From Myxococcus stipitatus DSM 14675 (lineage in GTDB: Bacteria > Myxococcota > Myxococcia > Myxococcales > Myxococcaceae), in assembly GCF_000331735.1 (NCBI RefSeq), contig NC_020126.1:9179501-9243500 (forward strand): a stretch of DNA of 64,000 bases, written 5' to 3'. The translations under genes were made by a program, and so were the position numbers. The first letter of the stretch is position 1, and each line of letters opens with the position of its first letter. Below are positions 31,026 to 39,685 of this stretch, one piece after another. A model generated the notes under the pieces. That model did no database searches. It was not told the DNA's origin and saw nothing but the letters and a program-made list of their open reading frames with translations.

Positions 31026-33101
31026 TCAGGGGGATGGGGGGCGCGATGCATGAGGTTCCTCGGTGACAGCAGGTGAGTCCCGGTCGAGCGCCACCGCCAG
31101 CGTCGCGTACACAGCGCGCCCCGGCAGCGGGAAGCCGGTGAAGTCATAGGCCCGGGCGTCGAGGAGGTTCTTCACCTCCACCGACAACGTGACGTCCGGC
31201 CGCCTCAAGAAGGTGCTCGAAGCCCCCGCGCTCCAGAACGTGCGCGACGGCAAGCTCCGAGTCCCCGTGCGATTCACGAACTGCGCGGCCTGATACAGCA
31301 CCTCGGTGCGGACGTTGAGCCAATCCGGCCCCGCTCGCACACGCCCCACCCACTTGTGGCGAGGACGATACGGCAACGGCTGATTGTAGAAGCGCGGATC
31401 GCCCAGCCGGTTCTGCGTGCGCAGCCACGTGTAACCCCCACTGGCCATCAGCCACGAGAACGGACGCGCCTCCACCTCCAGCTCCGCGCCCCACACTCGC
31501 GCGGCGTCGAAGTTGTAGGGACGCGCCGCCATGGGCGGATACAGCTCGTACGCGATGAGGTTCTCGTACAGCGCGCCGAAGCCCCCCGCCGTCACGCTCC
31601 ACCGAGCCCCCTCCTCCGCCGAGCTCCACACCAGCGCCGCGTCCGCATACAGCGCCCGCTCCGGCTTCAAGCCAGGATTGGGCAGCAACATGCCCTGCCG
31701 GATGTAGAGCTCCAGGAACGAAGGTGCCCGGTGAGACTGTCCCGCGTTGGCCCGCAGGCCCAAGCCACGCCCCAGCGACACCATCGCGCCGAGCTTCGGA
31801 GAGAAGAGCCAGTAGGGCCCCACGCGCTCCAGCCGCAGCGACGGCACCACCTCCAGGACGCCGTCGAACAACGTCCACTCGTCCATCGCCATGACGCTCG
31901 TGCGCCACCAGCTCGCGGCCTGTGAGTCCCGCGCATCGGTCACCTGCTCACCCGACGCGGCCACCGTGAGCGTCAGCACCTGTGAATCCCCGAGCGGCGT
32001 GCGCCCCTCCAACTCCACGCCCCCCACCGAGTGCCGCTGCGGCCCTCCCGCCGCGAGCAGGTCGCCCGTCACCTCCAACCCATCGCGCCGGAAGAAGCCC
32101 CGTGCACTCGCCTGCGCTCCCGCACCGCCCAAGGCTCCCGACCAGCGCACGCCCAACGAGAGCCGGTCCAGGTCCTGCCGCCCCGAGGACTGTGGGTTCT
32201 GCACCGTGCCCGGAATCGCGCGGTCCTCCAGCGCCAGCTCGGAGAGCACGTCCAACCGCGAGCCCCCCGGCAATCGGCGCCGGTAGCGGAGGAGCACCCC
32301 ACCCCCTCGCGCGTCATTGCGGGCCCGCGCTTCCGCGGTGACGGGATTGTCCACCGCGGGCAGCTCATCGAGCTCGTAGGCGAAGTCGCCCTCCGACCGC
32401 CCCGCATGCAGCAGCACGAGCGCATTCCCATCCAGCAGCGGCCCCGTGACGGCGACATGCCCCAGCGCCGTGTTCCAGCTCCCGTACGTCACCTCACCAC
32501 TGGCGCGCGCACTCGAGGAGGGTGCCCGCGTGACGATGTTCACCGCGCCGCCCAGCCCTCCCGAGCCGTAGCGCGTCCCCGCGCCCCCACGCAGCACCTC
32601 GAAGCGCTCCACGAGCGCGGCGGGGACTTGAGACAAATCCGCCATGCCGCCCGCGCCGTTGAGCGGAATCCCATCCAGGAACACCAACACGCCGTTCGAC
32701 GCCGCGCCGCGAACCACCAGGCTCTTGCTCTGCCCGTACCCTCCGGTGTCCTGCACCGCGAGCCCCACCGACCCGGCCAACAGCTCCGCCGTGTCGCGAG
32801 CCTCCCCCGCGCGCTCCGCCGCATCGATGAGGGTGATGGCCCCCGTCGGGTCCCTGCGCTCGGGTGACTCCGGAGGCGGAGGTGCCTTCCCCCGCACCAC
32901 CGTTCCCGAGGACGAGACCGGTGTCGGACTGGAACCTGGACTCGTCACCGCGTCCGGAGTGGGCTCGGCGGACGGCGCGCTCTCGGCGGACGGCGCGCTC
33001 TCGGCGGGCACGGCGTCTGCGTCTCGCGACTGCGCGCGGACGTCGCCAGCGAGGCTGAGCGCCAGGCACACCAGGTGCCCGGTGAAGAAGGTGCGCCGCA
33101 T
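31026..33101 (-). CDS. btuB: BtuB-like TonB-dependent cobalamin receptor
   Basis: 691 residues from ATG 33101, chosen because GGAAGG lies 6 nt upstream and a signal peptide follows directly ('MRRTFFTGHLVCLALSLAG'). After an acidic/Pro-rich stretch the plug domain shows 'TGAITLIDAAERAGEARDTAELLAGSVGLAVQDTGG', 'VFLDGIPLNGAGG' and 'EVLRGGAGTRYGSGGLGGAVNIVTR', followed by a 22-strand-type barrel ending near an aromatic/charged tail. Substrate assignment rests on the cobalamin riboswitch directly upstream (33170-33396), a context nearly specific for B12 uptake or synthesis. The inner-membrane partner (BtuCDF) and TonB are not in the window. Confidence 0.88.
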   Translation of the reverse strand: MRRTFFTGHLVCLALSLAGDVRAQSRDADAVPAESAPSAESAPSAEPTPDAVTSPGSSPTPVSSSGTVVRGKAPPPPESPERRDPTGAITLIDAAERAGEARDTAELLAGSVGLAVQDTGGYGQSKSLVVRGAASNGVLVFLDGIPLNGAGGMADLSQVPAALVERFEVLRGGAGTRYGSGGLGGAVNIVTRAPSSSARASGEVTYGSWNTALGHVAVTGPLLDGNALVLLHAGRSEGDFAYELDELPAVDNPVTAEARARNDARGGGVLLRYRRRLPGGSRLDVLSELALEDRAIPGTVQNPQSSGRQDLDRLSLGVRWSGALGGAGAQASARGFFRRDGLEVTGDLLAAGGPQRHSVGGVELEGRTPLGDSQVLTLTVAASGEQVTDARDSQAASWWRTSVMAMDEWTLFDGVLEVVPSLRLERVGPYWLFSPKLGAMVSLGRGLGLRANAGQSHRAPSFLELYIRQGMLLPNPGLKPERALYADAALVWSSAEEGARWSVTAGGFGALYENLIAYELYPPMAARPYNFDAARVWGAELEVEARPFSWLMASGGYTWLRTQNRLGDPRFYNQPLPYRPRHKWVGRVRAGPDWLNVRTEVLYQAAQFVNRTGTRSLPSRTFWSAGASSTFLRRPDVTLSVEVKNLLDARAYDFTGFPLPGRAVYATLAVALDRDSPAVTEEPHASRPPSP

Positions 33102-33169
33102 GCTCCGCCTTCCGCTCTCTCCATCGAAGAGAGAAGGCCACACGCCCATGTCGCCACGCGACACGGCCG

Positions 33170-33396
33170 CACCCCTGGGCAGGTCTCCTGGCTGATGAGC
33201 TCCGGCTCCAGGCGCACGTTGCGTCTGGCTGGAAGGGGGCTCCCACCTTCCCCTGGAGCGCCGTGAAGCGGTGGCCAGAGTGGCGACAACCGAAGTCCCC
33301 GGCCCTGACCTCAGGGCTGCCCATTCACAGTGGCGGGACCGCGCCGGAATCGCACCGGCTTCCCTCTTGAAAGCCCGACATGGGCACCCAAGGGCG
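33170..33396 (-). ncRNA. Cobalamin (B12) riboswitch 1
   Basis: On the minus strand the element starts near 33396 ('TTGGGTGCCCATG') and shows 'GAGGGAAGCCGGTGCGATTCC' (about 33370-33350), 'GGTCCCGCCACTGTGA' (the canonical core), a GGGAAGGTGGGAG box near 33245, and the 3' 'TCATCAGCCAGGAGACCTGCC' (about 33197-33177). Sequence and order fit the cobalamin riboswitch. It lies about 70 nt upstream of the btuB-like start codon, so its 3' end is close enough to control the ribosome site. Confidence 0.95.
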
Positions 33397-33401
33397 CACC
33401 C

Positions 33402-33430
33402 CTTCTAGGGGGTCACCCTGGTCGCGTCAA
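33402..33430 (-). promoter_or_regulatory. Sigma70-type promoter for riboswitch 1
   Basis: -35 TTGACG (33425-33430) and -10 TAGAAG (33402-33407) are spaced by 17 bp. The predicted start is at about 33395, the first bases of the riboswitch. The -35 lies within the 3' end of the FHA gene. Confidence 0.7.
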
Positions 33431-33937
33431 GCGCACCCGGGGCTGCTGAGGATACGAGCGCACGTAGCGCTCGAACGCACAGGCCTGGAGGAACACCACC
33501 TCCGCGCCCCCCAGCCGCAACGAGGCCCGCGTGAAGAGCGGCGACGGACGCCCCGGCACCACCAGCACGCCTTCCAGATACGTGCCGCCGTGGCTCTCCA
33601 GGTCCGTCACGCTCCACACCTCGGTGTGTGGCTCTGGACGAAAGCGTGCGTGCTGACGAGACACCGTGGGTTCGGGCAGAACGATGTCGCACTCTGGACT
33701 GCGCCCCACTGTCACCTCGGGGCCTCGGCCTGGGTAGCGGGGGCGCAGCTCGAAGACCATCGACTCCACGACGCGCGGAGGCGACGGGCCCATCAACGTC
33801 GGCGCTTCCTCCGGGCCCACCGAGCGAGGACGGCTCGGCATCGAATCCCACACCAGCACGGGCCACCCGACATCCCTCAACAAGGCATCGGGGTCATCCT
33901 GGAGCCGTGTCATCAACACGGACAATCGATGGAGCAC
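33413..33937 (-). CDS. FHA-domain protein
   Basis: 174 residues. GTG 33937 is chosen because GGAGG lies 7 nt upstream; a GTG at 34003 is less well placed. The N-terminus is a short helical segment. The FHA domain (about residues 65-160) has 'VTVGRSPECDIVL', 'VSRQHARF' and 'ESHGGTYLEG', with the phosphothreonine-contacting Arg, Ser and His residues in place. It is the last gene of the ECF sigma-factor operon and would read a phospho-signal, perhaps from one of the kinases. The promoter of the B12 receptor unit overlaps its 3' end. Confidence 0.85.
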   Translation of the reverse strand: MLHRLSVLMTRLQDDPDALLRDVGWPVLVWDSMPSRPRSVGPEEAPTLMGPSPPRVVESMVFELRPRYPGRGPEVTVGRSPECDIVLPEPTVSRQHARFRPEPHTEVWSVTDLESHGGTYLEGVLVVPGRPSPLFTRASLRLGGAEVVFLQACAFERYVRSYPQQPRVRLTRPG

Positions 33938-34030
33938 GTCGTGTCCTCCGGGCCGGAAGGAAGTGCGTTCGCGAAGCTGTGCACGCCCCCGCCATCTGTC
34001 CACCCCCTCGCGTCCGGGCCCCTTTTCTCT

Positions 34031-35278
34031 TCACTTCTCCCCGGCACAGGCGCGGCCCAGCGACAGCACGTCCTCGTCGTAGTGCAGGGCCAGCCCCCCC
34101 GAAGACTCAATCTGGCGGACGAAGACGGACCCGAACACCTCCGTGTTGCCGCTGAGGTTCAGCGCGGCCCCCGGTGCATACACGTTCCCCGCGAGCACGC
34201 TGCCCGCGGAGATGACCAGCGCGCCCGTCCCCGCGGAGTACACACGCACGCGCGCCGGAGCCTCCGGAGACCCCAGCAGGAACTGGCCCGCCACCGTCAC
34301 GTCCCCGCCGATGAACAAGTCCAGCTCCCCGGGCGGCACCACCTCCACGGACAGCCGCTCGCCCACGGTGATGCTGTCGCGCACGAACAGCGCCGTGCGC
34401 TCGCGCACCACCAGGTTCAACCGCCCCTGTCCCTCGACGCGCGTCAGGAAGAAGCGCCCACACGGCAGCTCCAGCGTGCGCTCGCCGCGGAAGTCCTCCA
34501 GCGTCGACGCGTCCAACCCCACGGCCGCGTTGTGGTTGTCGCGGGCGTGGTTCTCGATGAGGCCCCGGATGTCCAGCCGCGCGCCCTCGTCACACGCACA
34601 CGGCGCCACCGAGTCCACCGGCTCTCGCCGCACCTCCGAGGCCGTCACCGCGCCGGACATGACGCGCCCGGCGGGCACCGCCAGCTTCCCCTCCACCGTC
34701 AGCGAGGCCACGCCCACGTCCCCGCGCACCCACGCATCCCCCGTCACCTGCGCGGACACATTCCCGATGAGCGGCCCGCCGCTGTACAGCCCGCCCCCCA
34801 CCGTCAGGCCGCTGCCCAGCGAGATTCCATCCGGCCCTCCCGCACTCAGCCCGCCGCCCACCCGCAGCAAGTCGTTGGCGGAGACGCCGCCATTCGTCGC
34901 CACCGAGCCCCCCTCTCCCCCGGGGATGTACAACCCCTGCGTGCTGCGGAACGCGTCCGTCGTCATCGTCGCGCTCAGCGACAGCCGCTCACAGGTGCAC
35001 AACGCGAAGCGGAAGGCGCGCTCGGCCAGATGCCCGCTGCACACCTGCGCGCCCGTGACGCTGTCCCCCACCAGGAGCAGCGGCCCCGTCGACGCGCAGA
35101 ACGCCTCCAGGTCATCGGGCGTCGGCTTCGGCCCACTGTCCGACGAGGCCACCGGCCCGCCGCCCCCGTCCTCCGTGTTGATGAGGGCCACCGGGTCCCT
35201 CACGGTGCACGCGGCGCTCGCGCAGAGACAGCCCAGCACCCCGTACCGCTTCCACCCAGACACCCACGAGTGAGTCAT
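34031..35278 (-). CDS. Lipoprotein with Gly-rich beta-repeat (DUF7305-like) domain
   Basis: 415 residues. Signal peptide with lipobox-like 'CASAAC', then an acidic linker. The rest is beta-rich and glycine-rich with short right-handed-helix-like repeats ('GGGLSAGGPDGISLGSGLTVGGGLYSGG', 'TVEGKLAVPAGRVM', 'DLFIGGDVTVAGQFLLGS', 'GNVYAPGAALNLSGNTEVFGSVFVRQ'). This pattern is shared with surface proteins carrying DUF7305 and suggests a beta-helix. Several Cys, including the 'LCTCE' and 'APCACDE' pairs, could form disulfides. The ATG overlaps the preceding stop by 4 bp (ATGA). Function unknown. Confidence 0.75.
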   Translation of the reverse strand: MTHSWVSGWKRYGVLGCLCASAACTVRDPVALINTEDGGGGPVASSDSGPKPTPDDLEAFCASTGPLLLVGDSVTGAQVCSGHLAERAFRFALCTCERLSLSATMTTDAFRSTQGLYIPGGEGGSVATNGGVSANDLLRVGGGLSAGGPDGISLGSGLTVGGGLYSGGPLIGNVSAQVTGDAWVRGDVGVASLTVEGKLAVPAGRVMSGAVTASEVRREPVDSVAPCACDEGARLDIRGLIENHARDNHNAAVGLDASTLEDFRGERTLELPCGRFFLTRVEGQGRLNLVVRERTALFVRDSITVGERLSVEVVPPGELDLFIGGDVTVAGQFLLGSPEAPARVRVYSAGTGALVISAGSVLAGNVYAPGAALNLSGNTEVFGSVFVRQIESSGGLALHYDEDVLSLGRACAGEK

Positions 35279-36060
35279 CGCGTCGAAATCTCCCTCAGTC
35301 GCATCCGAGCCGCCACTCCATGGGGTGATTCAGGGTGCGACTGGAGGAAGGACTCCAGCGCGCGAGCCTCCCCCGCCGTATCGCCCAAGGCCCTGAGCGC
35401 CTCCGCGACACCGTGGCCCGCCTCCTCCGCCAACATGCCTCGGGGCCAGCCGCGCAGGGCCTCTTCGTATTGCCGCAGCGCGCCGCGCGCATCCCCCAGG
35501 TGCTCCAGCCGCAGCGCCCCCGAGGCCACTCGCGCGACATAGGCCGGGGTCCCTTGCGGCTCGCTCCGGATGACCCGCAGGTAGAGCGCCTCGGCCGCCT
35601 TCCATTGCCCCCCGGCCCGGTGCGCGTTGGCTCGCCGCAGCAGGTCCTCCGGCGCGGGCATGACGGACCGCTCCCGCACCGCGCCGACCTTGGCGGGACG
35701 GACGGGCGCCTCGGCCACCTGCGTCACGGCGGGCGGCTCTGCGGGCACGGAATCGACACTCGCCGACGCCATCACCACCGGGTCCACGGGGGCCCGCGCG
35801 AGCGGCGGGCTCCCTCGCGTCACCTGCCATCCCGCCGCGGCGGCGGCCCCCACCACGAGCAGTCCTCCGCTCAGCCACCACTCGAGGCGCCGACGGGGGC
35901 GCGACGGAGGCGACGGCGCATCCACCGTGGCCAGGAGCGCGGCGCGCACCAGCGCGGTGGACCGCTGACGCGACATCCGACGCGCCGGGCCCGCGGCGTC
36001 ATCCAGGGACCCGAGCAGGTCCGGCGCGGCCCCGTCATCCTCATCCAGGAGCCGGCTCAT
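35275..36060 (-). CDS. Single-pass TPR protein, candidate anti-sigma partner
   Basis: 261 residues. A cytoplasmic N-terminus of about 60 residues, which lacks the HxxxCxxC zinc motif of ZAS anti-sigma factors, precedes one transmembrane helix ('WLSGGLLVVGAAAAAGW'). A Pro-rich linker then leads to a periplasmic TPR block (about 150-255, 'AEALYLRVIRSEPQGTPAY', 'GDARGALRQYEEALRGWP'). Translation starts at ATG 36060 overlapping the ECF sigma stop (ATGA). The arrangement sigma factor, membrane protein, surface lipoprotein suggests it holds the sigma factor and senses the envelope through the TPRs; this is inferred from gene order. Confidence 0.75.
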   Translation of the reverse strand: MSRLLDEDDGAAPDLLGSLDDAAGPARRMSRQRSTALVRAALLATVDAPSPPSRPRRRLEWWLSGGLLVVGAAAAAGWQVTRGSPPLARAPVDPVVMASASVDSVPAEPPAVTQVAEAPVRPAKVGAVRERSVMPAPEDLLRRANAHRAGGQWKAAEALYLRVIRSEPQGTPAYVARVASGALRLEHLGDARGALRQYEEALRGWPRGMLAEEAGHGVAEALRALGDTAGEARALESFLQSHPESPHGVAARMRLREISTR

Positions 36061-36644
36061 CGCGGGCCTCCCTCCTCCCCTGTCGCCAACGCGCGGAGCG
36101 CCGCGCGCCCCAGCCGCAGCCGGCTGCGAATCGTCTCGAAGGGAATCCCCAGCTCGTCGGCCACCTCCGGCACGCTCATCCCCAGCACATGGTGCAGCAC
36201 CATCGCATGACGCTGCTCGTCTGGGACACGGTCCAACAACATCACCATGCGGCGGCGGTGGACGTACTCGTCCGGAGGCGCGTCCTCGGAGGGCACCGAC
36301 ACCAGGTCCAACGCCTCCTCCTCTCCCCGCCGGGCCTCCGTGCCTCGCGCGCGCTTCAGCCACGCGAAGGTCGTCCGCGCCACCACCCGGTCCACCCACG
36401 ACGGGAACGGCCCCTCCCCCCGGTAGGAGGGGAGCCCTCGTATCAGCGCGATGAGCGACTCCTGCGAGATGTCCTCCACGTCCCCATCTCCCCGCACCAG
36501 GTAGCGCACGAGGTTGCGCACCCGAGGCAGCAACTCCATCAGCAAGGACTCGGTGGCCTCGCGCCGTCCCTGGATGGCCGCCTGGACGCGAGGGTCCACC
36601 CCAGGGCGCGCTCTGCCGATGGCTTCGGGACCCGTGCTCGTCAT
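36057..36644 (-). CDS. ECF-type RNA polymerase sigma factor
   Basis: 195 residues from ATG 36644; no strong ribosome site is seen there, and the frame remains open further upstream. Region 2 shows 'VRNLVRYLVRGDGDVEDISQESLIALIRGLPSYRGEGPFPSWV', the usual ECF -10 recognition region. Region 4 shows 'VPDEQRHAMVLHHVLGMSVPEVADELGIPFETIRSRL', the helix-turn-helix for the -35. The protein ends in a short Gly-rich tail and is coupled to the TPR membrane protein. It likely drives this operon and a wider envelope regulon. Confidence 0.88.
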   Translation of the reverse strand: MTSTGPEAIGRARPGVDPRVQAAIQGRREATESLLMELLPRVRNLVRYLVRGDGDVEDISQESLIALIRGLPSYRGEGPFPSWVDRVVARTTFAWLKRARGTEARRGEEEALDLVSVPSEDAPPDEYVHRRRMVMLLDRVPDEQRHAMVLHHVLGMSVPEVADELGIPFETIRSRLRLGRAALRALATGEEGGPR

Positions 36645-36687
36645 CGGCTGGATGGAGAAGCGCCGTGACGAAACCGGGTCATGGGCC

Positions 36688-37773
36688 TCAAGGCATGACC
36701 ACCAGGGCCAGCACCCCTCGCGGCCGTATCCCCCAGCCTTCGTTGCGGACGACGAAGTTTCCGTCCTCGGAGTAACCCAGGAGCGGCCGGCCCATGACGG
36801 CATCCGCCGCGACGAAGGCCTCCACTCCGACGCGCCGCGAAAAACGCCAGCGCAGGGACATCTCCGGGCCGGCCAGCACCGCGGGGGTGAACTTGGGCTG
36901 GGTGGCCTGGATGAGCTTGAACCGGGACTCCGTCTTCCGGCTGAAGGCGAGCGCCCCCACCCCCGCGCCCAGGCCCCAGCGGAAGGTGCCCGTGTCGAAG
37001 AGCGTCATGTCCGCCCACAGGCCCGCGGCGTACTGGTCCAGCTCCACCTCCGTGCGCCCGTCGTCGAGCACCTCGCCCAGGCCCGCGAGCACCTGGAAGC
37101 GCACGCGCACCGGGCGGAACTCCCAGCCGGAGCCCAGCCACAGCCCCTGATGTCCCGACGACGAATAGCCATCCAACACGGCCATGCCGCCCACCAGCAC
37201 CTGCCAGCGCAAGGGCGTGTCGTCCTCGGCGGCCGGGGGCATGGCCCACAGCTCGGGAGGAAGGGGCAGGTCCTCGCGCGGCGCGACGGCGGGGGGCGGG
37301 GCCTCCACCACCTCACCCAGCGGCTGGCCCGCCTCCACCGCGCGCAGGGCGGAGCGCACGACGAGCGCCACCGCCTCCGCGCCCGCGGACCACTCCAGCG
37401 CGCCGGGGGCCCCTTCCAGCCGGGCCGTGCGCACGAAGAGGTGGCGGCTCGCGGGCTGCGCGAAGTGGATTCGCACCTCCGGCCCCGCGCGCTGGAACCA
37501 GAGCACCGCGCGGGCATGGTGGGCCCCGGCCAGCTCGACGACGGAGCGCCACTGCGCCTGGGGCGAGCCCTCCCAGGGCGGCGCCGGCATGGCGCGCAGC
37601 TCGACGGGAAGGTCGCTGCTCTGGCCGCGCACCCGCTCGAGCAGGGCGCCATCCTCCTCGGTGGTGACACACGCCACGGCGAGCCAGGGACTGGCCGCCT
37701 CCGCGCGCGACACGCCACCCAGGCAGAGGGCGGCGACGAGCCCCAGCCGAATCAACACGACGCCCGATGCCAT
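36688..37773 (-). CDS. Exported protein with C-terminal beta-barrel-like domain
   Basis: 361 residues. A signal peptide ('MASGVVLIRLGLVAALCLGG', cleaved after 'SRAEA') is followed by an alpha/beta N-terminal half ('LAVACVTTEEDGALLERVRGQ', 'HARAVLWFQRAGPEVRIHFA'). The C-terminal half consists of amphipathic strands rich in Trp/Gly, with 'GLWLGSGWEFRPVRVRFQVLAG' and 'FRWGLGAGVGALAFSRK', as in small outer-membrane barrels. I do not recognise a family. It is the first gene of the ECF operon (43 bp ahead of the sigma factor start) and may be an outer-membrane partner in sensing. Confidence 0.7.
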   Translation of the reverse strand: MASGVVLIRLGLVAALCLGGVSRAEAASPWLAVACVTTEEDGALLERVRGQSSDLPVELRAMPAPPWEGSPQAQWRSVVELAGAHHARAVLWFQRAGPEVRIHFAQPASRHLFVRTARLEGAPGALEWSAGAEAVALVVRSALRAVEAGQPLGEVVEAPPPAVAPREDLPLPPELWAMPPAAEDDTPLRWQVLVGGMAVLDGYSSSGHQGLWLGSGWEFRPVRVRFQVLAGLGEVLDDGRTEVELDQYAAGLWADMTLFDTGTFRWGLGAGVGALAFSRKTESRFKLIQATQPKFTPAVLAGPEMSLRWRFSRRVGVEAFVAADAVMGRPLLGYSEDGNFVVRNEGWGIRPRGVLALVVMP

Positions 37774-37898
37774 GCCCGCGAGGCTAGCGTTTGAAGCCCG
37801 CACACGGGAAGCCCTGGCGGGCGCACACCTCCGCTCACTGTCGCCGCGCAACCATCCGCGGGCGGACGGTCCGTCTGGACGCGATGGAGCGGACGGCG

Positions 37899-39155
37899 TC
37901 AGCGCCGGGCGCTCGGCGCGGTGCGCAATTCGCGGCTGACGCGCTCCGCCTCGCGGAAGACCCGCAGGAGGTTGCCGCCCAGGAACTTGTGGAGCTGCTC
38001 GCGGGTGTAGCCCCGGGCCAGCAGCGCCTCGGTGATGCGCGGCAGGTCCGCCACGGAGTCGATGGACTGCGGCGTGGAGTTGATGCCGTCGAAGTCGGAG
38101 CCCATGCCCACGTGGTCCACGCCGGCCACCTTGGCGATGTGGTCGATGTGGTCGATGAGGGACTCGAGCGGCGGGCGCCGCACCTTGGCGGCCCACTCCC
38201 AGCTCGCCGCCCCCTCCACCCGGAACTTCGTGGCGGCATCCGCGCCCTGGTGCTTCGCCGTCAGGGCCTCCAGGGCGGCGTTGCGCTCGGGCGCCATGGC
38301 CGCGTACGACTGGCGATAGGTGTCGTCGATGAACGCGGAGAAGTAGTTCACCATGACGACGCCCCCGTTGGCGGCGACCGCCTTGAGCATCTCGTCCGTC
38401 ATGTTGCGCGGGTGGTCGGTCAGCGCGCGGGCCGACGAGTGCGACGCGATGACCGGCGCGCGCGTCACCTTCAGCGTGTCGAAGAACGTCTTGTCGGACA
38501 CGTGGGAGATGTCCACGAGCATGCCCAGCCGGTTCATCTCGCGCACGACGTCGCGGCCGAAGTCGGTGAGGCCGTCATGGTGCTTCACGGCCGCGTCGGT
38601 GATGTCGCCCGAGGAGTCCGCCCACTCGTTCGTGTTGGACCAGGTGAGCGTCATGTAGCGCACGCCCAGCCGGTAGAAGTCGCGCAGCACACCCAGGTCG
38701 TTCTGGATGGCGTGGCCGCCCTCGACGCCCAGCAGCGTGGCCAGCTTCTTCTGCTTGCCCGCGCGCGCGGCGACGATGTCCTTGGAGGAGAGCGCCAGCA
38801 CCATCTGGTCCGGGTACTTCTCCACCGCGTTGAGCACCGTGTCGATGAGGCGCAGCGCGCGGTGGGTGTACTGCCCGGCGAACTCCTTGGGCTCCACCCA
38901 GATGGAGAAGAAGGCGGCGCCCAGGTTGCCCGCGCGGGCGCGCGACAGGTCCAGGTGTCCCTGCCCGTTGGGGGGCTGCGAGCCCAGGTCGAAGCCCTCC
39001 TCCAGCATGCGCAGCGGCGTGTCCACGTGCGTGTCGATGATGAGCGCCGACTCGTGGATGGCCCGGGCCTTCGCGGAGACCGGCGCGGGAGCCACGGGAG
39101 GAGCCGCGAGCGCGGGCGCGGAGAGGAGCAGTGCGGCGAGGACGAAGCGGTTCAC
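37899..39155 (-). CDS. Exported membrane-type dipeptidase (peptidase M19)
   Basis: 418 residues from GTG 39155, with GAGG about 7 nt upstream. The signal peptide ends near 'APALAAPP'. The M19 renal-dipeptidase motifs are in order: zinc ligands in 'IDTHVDTPL', Glu in 'GVEGGHAI', 'YMTLTWSNTNEWADSSGD', 'VDISHVSD', 'ASHSSARALTDHPRNMTDEM' and a final 'HVGMGSDFDG'. These enzymes cleave dipeptides (including those with D-residues) in the periplasm or outside. A second, unrelated dipeptidase (C69) is encoded a kilobase away, in line with peptide feeding. Confidence 0.93.
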   Translation of the reverse strand: MNRFVLAALLLSAPALAAPPVAPAPVSAKARAIHESALIIDTHVDTPLRMLEEGFDLGSQPPNGQGHLDLSRARAGNLGAAFFSIWVEPKEFAGQYTHRALRLIDTVLNAVEKYPDQMVLALSSKDIVAARAGKQKKLATLLGVEGGHAIQNDLGVLRDFYRLGVRYMTLTWSNTNEWADSSGDITDAAVKHHDGLTDFGRDVVREMNRLGMLVDISHVSDKTFFDTLKVTRAPVIASHSSARALTDHPRNMTDEMLKAVAANGGVVMVNYFSAFIDDTYRQSYAAMAPERNAALEALTAKHQGADAATKFRVEGAASWEWAAKVRRPPLESLIDHIDHIAKVAGVDHVGMGSDFDGINSTPQSIDSVADLPRITEALLARGYTREQLHKFLGGNLLRVFREAERVSRELRTAPSARR

Positions 39156-39340
39156 GCGGGCACCTCGTGACGGCGGGACGCGCGAACTCTTCCATGGAGC
39201 CCTGTCCTCGTCCAACCGTGGAGGTCGTGCGTGCTCTCGCGCCGCGAGAGGCCCCTGGAGCCCCTCCACCCGTCCCCGACGCAGGACACCTCCGGGCCCC
39301 CTGCACGGTGCTCGAAGCCCCTCTCCTGGGGACGCAGGTC

Positions 39341-39356
39341 TGGCACGGCGACTGCT
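39341..39356 (+). promoter_or_regulatory. Sigma54-like promoter upstream of the small protein/ComEA pair
   Basis: TGGCACG-N4-CTGC fits the sigma54 consensus TGGCACG-N4-TTGC with one mismatch and correct GG-N10-GC spacing (-24/-12). It lies 80 nt before the start at 39437. Enhancer-binding-protein sites were not identified. Confidence 0.4.
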
Positions 39357-39436
39357 CATGCCGACGTCGACCTCAGGCGGTCGAGCCGGAGAGGGCCGCG
39401 CCGTGGTGGCGCGGTCGAGCGTGGTGGAGGTGGATG

Positions 39437-39685
39437 ATGCTGATGGCGGGGAAGCGATTGGCGGTGTTTTCCATTCGCGAGGGCAAGGGCGGGAGCATCT
39501 GGGTGCGCGCGGGCAGCGCGTTCGTGAACAAGGACGGCTCGCTCAACGTGCTGCTGGATGTGCTGCCCTTGGACGGCAAGCTGCACGTGCGGGAGGCGGC
39601 GGAGAAGCGGGACACGCCGGGGCTGGGCGGCCGGTACGCCCCCGAGCTGGGACTGGACGCGGCCCCCGTGGGAGGCCATTCGTGA
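39437..39685 (+). CDS. Small conserved-looking protein of unknown function
   Basis: 82 residues. GGAGG at 39426-39430 is 6 nt ahead of ATG 39437 (an ATG at 39434 is also possible). The N-terminus 'KRLAVFSIREGKGGSIWVRAGSAFVNKDGSLNVLLDVLPLDGKLHVRE' has a compact beta pattern. It is soluble, without signal peptide or membrane segment. I do not recognise a family. It is translationally coupled (GTGA) to the ComEA-like gene and so may work with it. Confidence 0.7.
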   Translation: MLMAGKRLAVFSIREGKGGSIWVRAGSAFVNKDGSLNVLLDVLPLDGKLHVREAAEKRDTPGLGGRYAPELGLDAAPVGGHS

